Shown here: one piece after another, positions 33,611 to 40,082 of the stretch
Layout of the letters: each line of letters opens with the position of its first letter
Numbering within the stretch: the stretch's first letter is position 1
Assembly: GCA_018433525.1 (NCBI GenBank)
Contig: JAHDRA010000082.1
Location: 1 to 42,738, forward strand
Length of the DNA: 42,738 nucleotides
From: Paludibacteraceae bacterium
GTDB taxonomy: Bacteria; Bacteroidota; Bacteroidia; Bacteroidales; Paludibacteraceae
Direction of reading: 5' to 3'
Made by a program: the position numbers and the translations under genes
Notes under the pieces: generated by a model
Seen by the model: only the letters and a program-made list of their open reading frames with translations
What the model was told of the DNA's origin: nothing
Database searches by the model: none

Positions 33611-34966
33611 TTAATTTTCCTCAAATAATTTGTCAAATTCTTCAGGACTGATTTCTTTTATCGCTACTTCAACACTATCTCTTATGGTTGCAATAACTTT
33701 ATTGTCGCCTGCGCGGTTGATGAAATTTCTCAGGGTATCTTCCTTTTCAAGCAAGCTCTTGGCATAGTTGGAAATTAATTCTTCGTCGGCTCCGCTTATG
33801 CCGTACTGAGCAAGCTGTGCTCTGGCAAATTCTTTGGCGTAATTTTCTACATCTACTTCATTCACTTTGATGTCGAATTTTTTTATCAGCTTTTCCTTGA
33901 TAAGTTGCCAAGTGAGGTCTTCAATCATTTTAGGGTAATCCGATTCCAATTGTTCGTTGGTCAAATTTTTGTTGGAAGCCAACAACCAGCGTTTCAGGAA
34001 AGCATCAGGGAAAGAAAGATTCTTGAATTTTTCCACCAATGTTTTCTTGGCATCAATGCCAAATCGATAGTCGCTGTTTTCTTTTAAATTGGTGGCGATA
34101 GTTTCCTTGACTTTTTCGCGAAATTCCTGTTCGTTGGTTACTGCATTTTCTCCGAAAACTTTATCGAACAATTCCTGATTGATTTCGCTATCGAAGTAGC
34201 GGGTAATATCGTTAATTTTGAAACTGAAATCGGAAGTAATTTCTTTAGCCTGTTCCTTTGAAATTTTCAGGAATGAAGCCAGTTCTGTTTCATTGCCGAA
34301 TGCTTTGGCCGGGTTGAAGGTAACGGTATCGCCTTTTTTTGCATTTAAAAACAATGTTTTTTGTTCAGGGTCGGCGATGTAGGCTGGTGTGAGGATAGCT
34401 TCCGAAACTTGCAAGCCGTTTTGCTTTTCTTCACCGTTTTCCAATTCAATGACTTCGCCCCGAAGCATATCGTTTTCTTCTACCGTTTCCACCTCTTCGT
34501 AGCGACCAAATCTTTGACGATAGCTTTTTATGCGGTCTTCTATCATTTGATCGGTTACAGCAATGTTGTAATAATTTATTTTGATGTCTTTTGACAGTTC
34601 TATATCAAAATCGGGAGCCAGCCCCAGATCGAAAACAAAATCAAACTCTTCCTGAGTATTAAAATCTATTTCGGGCTGCTCAGTTTCGTTTGGTAGTGGA
34701 TCGCCCAATATATTCAAATCGTTTTCGCGAATATAATCATAAAGTTTTTCTGCAATCAGCTTGTTGATTTCGTCAGCCATGACAGATTTGCCATACATTT
34801 TTTTCAAAAGGCTCATCGGAACCATTCCGGGTCGAAAGCCTGGAATATTGGCTTTTTTGCGTAAATCGCGAAGATTTTTTTCAACATTTTCGGCGTAATC
34901 GGCTTTTTCAACGTGCAGGGTTACTACTGCATTGTTTTGATCGAGGTCTTTTTTAACAATGTTCAT
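33611..34966 (-). CDS. tig: Trigger factor
   Basis: A 451-residue ribosome-associated chaperone. The N-terminal ribosome-binding domain has the signature IPGFRPGMVPMSLLKKMYG (about residues 39-57), equivalent to the GFRxGxxP loop that docks on ribosomal protein L23. The middle domain aligns with the FKBP-type region but is diverged, as in other Bacteroidetes, so prolyl isomerase activity is doubtful. The C-terminal part is long and helical, forming the substrate cradle. It heads the tig-clpP-clpX cluster and has a good promoter element at 35015-35008. Confidence 0.95.
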   Translation of the reverse strand: MNIVKKDLDQNNAVVTLHVEKADYAENVEKNLRDLRKKANIPGFRPGMVPMSLLKKMYGKSVMADEINKLIAEKLYDYIRENDLNILGDPLPNETEQPEIDFNTQEEFDFVFDLGLAPDFDIELSKDIKINYYNIAVTDQMIEDRIKSYRQRFGRYEEVETVEENDMLRGEVIELENGEEKQNGLQVSEAILTPAYIADPEQKTLFLNAKKGDTVTFNPAKAFGNETELASFLKISKEQAKEITSDFSFKINDITRYFDSEINQELFDKVFGENAVTNEQEFREKVKETIATNLKENSDYRFGIDAKKTLVEKFKNLSFPDAFLKRWLLASNKNLTNEQLESDYPKMIEDLTWQLIKEKLIKKFDIKVNEVDVENYAKEFARAQLAQYGISGADEELISNYAKSLLEKEDTLRNFINRAGDNKVIATIRDSVEVAIKEISPEEFDKLFEEN

Positions 34967-35007
34967 ACTGTTAGTTTTCTGATATTTATAATTTTTTTAA
35001 TGAAGTG

Positions 35008-35015
35008 CAAAGGTA
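35008..35015 (-). promoter_or_regulatory. -7 promoter element (TACCTTTG) of tig-clpP-clpX
   Basis: A perfect TAnnTTTG match on the minus strand, 41 bases before the tig ATG. Confidence 0.55.
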
Positions 35016-35125
35016 CAAAAAAAGAGTAACTTTTCTAAATTTTACATTATTATCCGACAAAATTTTCATTTAGTCGATATTTATACTTGTAACCTCTAGT
35101 TAATAGGGTATTTAATTTTCATTTT

Positions 35126-35224
35126 CATCAGAATATAATTTATTTTTTTAAAGGTCTGATGGAACCCACATGTCTGAATATTATATTCATTCGTGTTTGT
35201 GTATGCAATACATGTGGGTTTCAT
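35126..35224 (+). repeat. 99-bp double-hairpin interspersed repeat, copy 3
   Basis: The sequence is almost the same as copy 2, with one extra T in the stem A loop and GTGTTTGTGTATGC instead of AATTTGTGTTTGC before stem B. Both stems are perfect. It lies between the tig promoter and the end of the FadL-type gene. Confidence 0.88.
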
Positions 35225-35364
35225 ATTTCTAAAATTCAACTTATCGTTCCTTCTTGTAAAATAAAAGTATTATGTTAGAGAAGTTATTTCCAAATTTCAA
35301 CAACTTCGTCTTTTTTATTTGGTTCCAACTTTTTCTGGGACTGTTGTAATAAAATGATTTTAAT

Positions 35365-35394
35365 AAAAAAACCGGCTGACTTACAACCGGCTTT
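35365..35394 (-). terminator. Terminator of the FadL-type gene
   Basis: CCGG (35372-35375) pairs with CCGG (35387-35390), with a further TG/CA inside and flanking AAA/TTT. On the minus strand a run of seven T follows. It begins about 35 bases past the stop at 35429. Confidence 0.6.
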
Positions 35395-35428
35395 CTGCAA
35401 AATTTAAAACTCAGGACTTGATAGAAAT

Positions 35429-36970
35429 TTAAAATTTAAAACCTAATGTTATGACAAAATTATTGTTTGTTGTGTTGACATTTGCCGGTGAACCTTGAAC
35501 AAATTCTGCCAAATTATTTGAATTGTAAGGATGAAATTTCTCTTTGTTTAACTTATTCATATAGGCAAAATCCAAAAACCATGATTCTTCACGATAACCA
35601 AAACCTCCGGTGATATATTGGGTACTGTTGTGCAGAAAATATTCCGTATCGGTACGAATGGTATTGTCCTTCATGAATTTTTGTGCATTATCGGGATTTA
35701 CCTTGTCCATAAAAGCATAACCGCCTCGTAATGAAAAATTATCGGTTAGCCTGTACTCGGCACCCAATTTAATTGTGCTGGCCGAATTGTATGCCATATT
35801 CATACCTTCGTTTTCTTCCATAAAATTATAAAAAGAATTATTATTGTCCATTAACTTGCTCGTTTTCACGTCGATATAATCATATTCAGCACTAATTAAT
35901 CCATTTTTTCCAAAAAGATAAGCAACACTGACGGTAAACTGAAGTGGCGCCTGAAATTTATAAGAATTGTATCCGTTTGGGGTGCGAACATATCCTCTTT
36001 GTTCTGTGTCAAAATTAAGTAACGAAGTATAATCTTCCGATATAGAAAAAACTGTTGGCGTCTGAAAAGAAATACCCATTCTGAAAGCATCAATAGGACG
36101 CAAAATTGCACCAATATTCAGGTTGAAACCATTACCCGAAGATTTAATGGTGTTATTCAAATTCATACTTCCACCTTGACCAAAGGCCTCATTATAATTA
36201 GTTGTTGCATTGTAATAAATACTTTGAATGTTGGCTGTTACTCCCAAATAAAATTGATTGCTGAAATTTCCTGCCCAACTGAAAGAATACTCATTAATAG
36301 AGCCATTTTCGGTTAAATAATAGTAAGGAGTAACTCTTTCGCCATCCAACAACGAAGATGTCCAACTGTTACTGGTACCAGGATTGATTAAATAACCTTC
36401 GTATGCTAAAACTGACAGCCATGGAATGTATGTATTGTCGAACGGCTCATAAGAATCTGTACTTTGCAAGTCGGTTTCAGGAATTCCTTGAGTAAAATAA
36501 GCCATGTAATCGGTCATGGAAGACGATGATGAACCACCATGAATATTTAATTGACGATTGAAATCTTTCAGTTTCTGAAATGAAAAGGAAAAATTAGAAT
36601 TTTGCAATCCGCTGGTTTTTCCACTTTTACTTCTTTGGGTAGCAGAAGAAATAACCAGCGAAAAATTATTGGTTCCCAATTTGTAAAGATTATTCGCACT
36701 ATTCACACCATACCAGTTTGCATCCGTATTTTGCCTTAGGATATTTAAAGTTCCCGTCATTTCTGAACTTCGATAAATTCCAAGACCTGCCGGATTATCC
36801 TTGATAGCGGAAGCGTCTCCGCCAACAGCTCCCATAGCTCCTCCCATGCTCATATAGCGTGCTGTTCCTACAATATCGGGAATAACAAATTTCGAAATAT
36901 CCAATTCACTTTGTGCACTTATCATGAAGCTATTCAGCAATAAAGCCACTATCCCAATTCCTTTTTTCAT
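35429..36970 (-). CDS. OmpP1/FadL-type outer-membrane protein
   Basis: A 513-residue outer-membrane barrel. The signal peptide MKKGIGIVALLLNSFMISAQ is followed by the FadL-family opening GTARYMSMGGAMGAVGGDASAIKDNPAGLGIYRSSE, read here as GTARYMSMGGAMGAVGGDAS then NPAGLGIY. Later strands include SAEYDYIDVKTSKL, IKLGAEYRLTDNFSLRGGYA and the terminal NNFVITLGFKF. FadL relatives carry long-chain fatty acids or other hydrophobic molecules. PorV of type IX secretion belongs to the same superfamily, but this sequence is longer and nothing marks it as PorV. It follows the Tyr/Ser-rich gene on the same strand by 93 bases. Confidence 0.85.
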   Translation of the reverse strand: MKKGIGIVALLLNSFMISAQSELDISKFVIPDIVGTARYMSMGGAMGAVGGDASAIKDNPAGLGIYRSSEMTGTLNILRQNTDANWYGVNSANNLYKLGTNNFSLVISSATQRSKSGKTSGLQNSNFSFSFQKLKDFNRQLNIHGGSSSSSMTDYMAYFTQGIPETDLQSTDSYEPFDNTYIPWLSVLAYEGYLINPGTSNSWTSSLLDGERVTPYYYLTENGSINEYSFSWAGNFSNQFYLGVTANIQSIYYNATTNYNEAFGQGGSMNLNNTIKSSGNGFNLNIGAILRPIDAFRMGISFQTPTVFSISEDYTSLLNFDTEQRGYVRTPNGYNSYKFQAPLQFTVSVAYLFGKNGLISAEYDYIDVKTSKLMDNNNSFYNFMEENEGMNMAYNSASTIKLGAEYRLTDNFSLRGGYAFMDKVNPDNAQKFMKDNTIRTDTEYFLHNSTQYITGGFGYREESWFLDFAYMNKLNKEKFHPYNSNNLAEFVQGSPANVNTTNNNFVITLGFKF

Positions 36971-37063
36971 ATAGATTATTTTTTTAAAAAGTAGTTAAAG
37001 AATACTCTTTCTCTTTCCCTCTCCGTTTCTCAAAATTTTATAGATTTAAGTAAATTCTGATTT

Positions 37064-38398
37064 TTATCTCCTTCCTCCGCTGCTTCGGCTCGATCCACTA
37101 CTTGAACTTCCTCCGCCGGAACTGCTGCCCGAACTGCGCGAGCTACCGGAATAGGAACTGCCGGAACTTCGCGAACTATTGTCGGAACTGCTGGGCGTGT
37201 AAGAAGATCTTCTTTCAGAAGAACCGGAAGATGGAGTGTAAGAACTTCGTGAACCGGTTTGAGGCGTTGCAACCGAATTTCCGCTATTTCCGGAGCTGGT
37301 TCTCGGTCGGGTATTAATTGTTTCTGTGGTTCTGCGCGAAGAATTTCCACTATAAGTTTCCGTCGAACGAGTTCCTGTTGTACCGGTAACTTCACTCTGA
37401 CTTCTGGTTCCGGTTGTGGTTCTGCCCGAATTGATAGAAGATCTTGAATTATCATAACTTGAAGTTGAACTTCTGCGGCCAGTCGAATTTATGTCGGACG
37501 AAACAGAACTTCTGGAACCGCTACCACTTACAACCGTATAAGGATTACCACTTCGGCCAGTCGAAGAGCTTCCGCCGGCTACGCCGGAGAGAATGCCTGC
37601 TCTTGTAGAACTATTGGTATTCGAATTTCTCAAACCATTAGCAACCTGACGGCGATAGGCTTCATTATGACTTGGATCAACAGATTTGTAAAAAGGTCGA
37701 CTCCAGCCGTAATATCCATAATAAGGATAACCGTAATAAGGCCTGTAATAAGCGGGATAATAAAACCATGGATCGTAATACCATGGATCATAATACCACG
37801 GTGAATAGACCCACGAATGGTATCCGTAAAAAGAATACGGATAATAAAGACTGCTTCGCCAATACCAGCTATTATAACTGAACGGACGATAGTAATAATC
37901 AAACCATGCAGGATTGGTCCATGTAGGAGTAATCCATGCGTAAGACCCGCCTACATAAACATTCCATTGACTATCGTCCAAAAAATAAATATCCATGTAT
38001 TCGGGGTCAGAAATATGAATGGTGAATTTCGGGTTGTGAAAACGGCGAATTCTTTCAGCATATTCGTAATCCGATTCGCTTCCATTAAAATCTCTCAAAT
38101 AATAACCTTCCTCTGCTGCAAGTGTATCAGAGTCAACTGTTGTACTGTCATTGGCTTTAGCAATTAATAATCGTGAAGAATTATTCTGTGCATCTTCATT
38201 TCGGTCGATAAAAATAATTTCTTTTGCTCCATTTTTGGTATTGGGCTTTTTATTGGACTCAGTACTCATCTTGGCGGCATTTTTTGCATCGTCCCACGAA
38301 AAATACACATCATCGATCGATGCTTTGTTTTTCTGTCCATATCCCGGCAAGGCAAGGAGAACAGATAAAAATAAAATACATAATTTTGCGGGTTTCAT
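37064..38398 (-). CDS. Secreted Tyr/Trp-rich protein with Ser/Gly/Arg low-complexity tail
   Basis: A 444-residue exported protein of unknown function. Signal peptide: MKPAKLCILFLSVLLALPGYG. Residues ~25-130 are mixed and charged (YAERIRRFHNPKFTIHISDP, YFLDDSQWNVYVGGSY). Residues ~140-230 are extremely rich in Tyr, Trp and Pro (SPWYYDPWYYDPWFYYPAYY). The last ~210 residues are Ser/Thr/Gly/Arg low complexity ending SSGSSRSSGGRR. I chose ATG 38398 over 38434 because AGGAGG sits 7 bases before it and the signal peptide starts there. The composition suggests surface adhesion or a disordered, possibly modified tail, but that is inference. Expression may couple to the FadL-type gene. Confidence 0.75.
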   Translation of the reverse strand: MKPAKLCILFLSVLLALPGYGQKNKASIDDVYFSWDDAKNAAKMSTESNKKPNTKNGAKEIIFIDRNEDAQNNSSRLLIAKANDSTTVDSDTLAAEEGYYLRDFNGSESDYEYAERIRRFHNPKFTIHISDPEYMDIYFLDDSQWNVYVGGSYAWITPTWTNPAWFDYYYRPFSYNSWYWRSSLYYPYSFYGYHSWVYSPWYYDPWYYDPWFYYPAYYRPYYGYPYYGYYGWSRPFYKSVDPSHNEAYRRQVANGLRNSNTNSSTRAGILSGVAGGSSSTGRSGNPYTVVSGSGSRSSVSSDINSTGRRSSTSSYDNSRSSINSGRTTTGTRSQSEVTGTTGTRSTETYSGNSSRRTTETINTRPRTSSGNSGNSVATPQTGSRSSYTPSSGSSERRSSYTPSSSDNSSRSSGSSYSGSSRSSGSSSGGGSSSSGSSRSSGGRR

Positions 38399-38405
38399 GA
38401 TATTA

Positions 38406-38411
38406 CCTCCT
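38406..38411 (-). promoter_or_regulatory. Perfect Shine-Dalgarno (AGGAGG)
   Basis: On the minus strand AGGAGG precedes ATG 38398 by 7 bases. It settles the start of the Tyr/Ser-rich protein and is unusual for this phylum. Confidence 0.65.
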
Positions 38412-38512
38412 GTGTTTTTAGATAGATTTTGCAATTATATAAGCATCAATAATTGTACCATTGTAAGAAAAAAGCATACTTATTTTTACGGTTTTACTAA
38501 AAAGATCGCCCA

Positions 38513-38543
38513 TTGAAGAACTCGACAAAAATATGTAATTTTG
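38513..38543. promoter_or_regulatory. Overlapping divergent promoters for prmA and the Tyr/Ser-rich protein gene
   Basis: Plus strand: TTG (38513-38515), 20 bases, TAATTTTG (38536-38543), a good Bacteroidetes promoter for prmA (leader ~85 bases). Minus strand: TATTTTTG (38533-38526) for the gene starting at 38398 (leader ~125 bases). The two -7 boxes are two bases apart, so the promoters should compete. Confidence 0.45.
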
Positions 38544-38628
38544 TTGAGTTTTATATTTTAGATTTACTTTTTTTGAAAAGGTTTAATTCGTTTATGGTTT
38601 CTTAGCGATTTTAACGTGTCAATTTATT

Positions 38629-39468
38629 ATGGATTATTTTGAAGTGAATTTTATGTTGTCTCCATATGAAGAGTTTATTGCCGATCTTTTGATGGAGACA
38701 TTGGGTGAAATAGGATTTGAAAGTTTTCAACTTGCTGACCAACAGTTTTTTGCTTATATTCAAGAAAACAATTTCAACCAGAAAATACTCGATGATAAGT
38801 TGTCCAAATTTGAATATCCAGTTTCCATTGATTACAATATATTATTGTTGGAAAACAAGGACTGGAACGAAGAATGGGAAAAAAATTTTTTTCAGCCGAT
38901 ATTGATTGATAACGATTGTGTAGTTCACAGTTCTTTTCACCAGAAGGTTCCCGAAGCAAAATACGATATCGTTATCAATCCAAAAATGGCTTTTGGTACG
39001 GGTCATCATGAAACTACTGCATTGATGCTGGGTGAGTTGTTGAAAATGAATCTGGGAAAGAAAAATCTTTTGGACATGGGTTGTGGAACGGCGGTATTGT
39101 CCATTCTGGCATCCTTGCGCGGGGCTTCATCAGTGGTAGCGGTTGACATTGACGACTGGTGCATTGAAAATTCAACGGAAAACATTCGATTGAATAAAAT
39201 AAAAAACATAGAACTCAGAAAAGGTGGAGCCGAAGTGCTTAAGGATTTGCATGTTGATATAGTGCTTGCCAACATAAACAGAAATATTTTGCTGAAAGAT
39301 ATGAAATTTTACGCAGCTTGTTTGCCGACAGGAGGAGAACTCTATCTAAGCGGATTTTATGTGGAAGATATTCCTATGATTGAGGCAGAAGCCGAAAAAA
39401 ATGGATTGCAGTTGGCGTATTTCAAAGAGAAAAACAACTGGGCATTGGTAAAAACAATAAAAAAGTAA
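38629..39468 (+). CDS. prmA: Ribosomal protein L11 methyltransferase
   Basis: A 279-residue cytoplasmic enzyme that methylates ribosomal protein L11 using SAM. The N-terminal substrate-recognition domain is followed by NEEWEKNFFQPI and the PrmA hallmark NPKMAFGTGHHETTALML (near residue 118). SAM motif I follows (LLDMGCGTAVLSILASLRGA), then the acidic strand-2 end (VVAVDIDDWCIENS) and the catalytic-site region VLANINRNIL. Length is normal. It is monocistronic, with a divergent promoter shared with the gene to its left and a convergent neighbour to its right. Confidence 0.95.
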   Translation: MDYFEVNFMLSPYEEFIADLLMETLGEIGFESFQLADQQFFAYIQENNFNQKILDDKLSKFEYPVSIDYNILLLENKDWNEEWEKNFFQPILIDNDCVVHSSFHQKVPEAKYDIVINPKMAFGTGHHETTALMLGELLKMNLGKKNLLDMGCGTAVLSILASLRGASSVVAVDIDDWCIENSTENIRLNKIKNIELRKGGAEVLKDLHVDIVLANINRNILLKDMKFYAACLPTGGELYLSGFYVEDIPMIEAEAEKNGLQLAYFKEKNNWALVKTIKK

Positions 39469-40082
39469 ACATCTATTTACACATAAAAATATTTATTAAT
39501 ATTGAAAGCTTGAGAATATAAATTCCTGACTTCAACAATGCTTCACCCTAAAAATTTTCCACAACATATCATCAAAAATGGGCAACGATTAATTTGTTTT
39601 TTAGAGTAATTTGCATATCTCGATTAATGTTTTATCACTTTTTGGCAGTCTGATTCTCGGAGCAATAATTGTTTTAACTATATTCAAACCTTTATATCTT
39701 CGCTCTAAAATGAATTTTTTCCTTTCATTTCTCGGCTATCAAGCCTTATCTTTCTTAACTTTCATCAGAATATAATTTATTTTTTAAAGGTCTGATGGAA
39801 CCCACATGTCTGTATTTGTGTTTGTGTATGCAATACATGTGGGTTTCTAAAAAATTCCTTTTTCTGCCACCGCTACACCCATTGTACCTGACCGATTATT
39901 TACTTCCTGACATATATAAATGATATCATTATTTTAGCAGCACCCAAATAGGTGATGCAAAAAACTGTAAATATCTCCATACATAGTTGTTTCCGAATTA
40001 ACCTTTAAATATGTCGAGATCAGGAAATGAGTGTCAAAGTCAACAGGGTAAAAGAAGATGAATTCAATTCACAAATCTCTTA
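39469..40082. other. Convergent intergenic region
   Basis: About 610 bases between the 3' ends of prmA and the AAA+ gene. Apart from repeat copy 4 (39763-39847) I see no gene, RNA or clear terminator. Confidence 0.5.
39763..39847 (+). repeat. Short variant of the double-hairpin repeat, copy 4
   Basis: Stem A and stem B arms are identical to copies 2 and 3. The central AT-rich palindrome (GAATAT-T-ATATTC in the other copies) is lost, and the terminal CAT is replaced by TAA, giving about 85 bases. Confidence 0.85.

Noticed and set aside
37030..37455. 141-codon minus-strand frame rich in Pro/Glu/Val
   Set aside because: It is an out-of-frame shadow of the Ser/Gly/Arg repeat-coding tail of the secreted protein.
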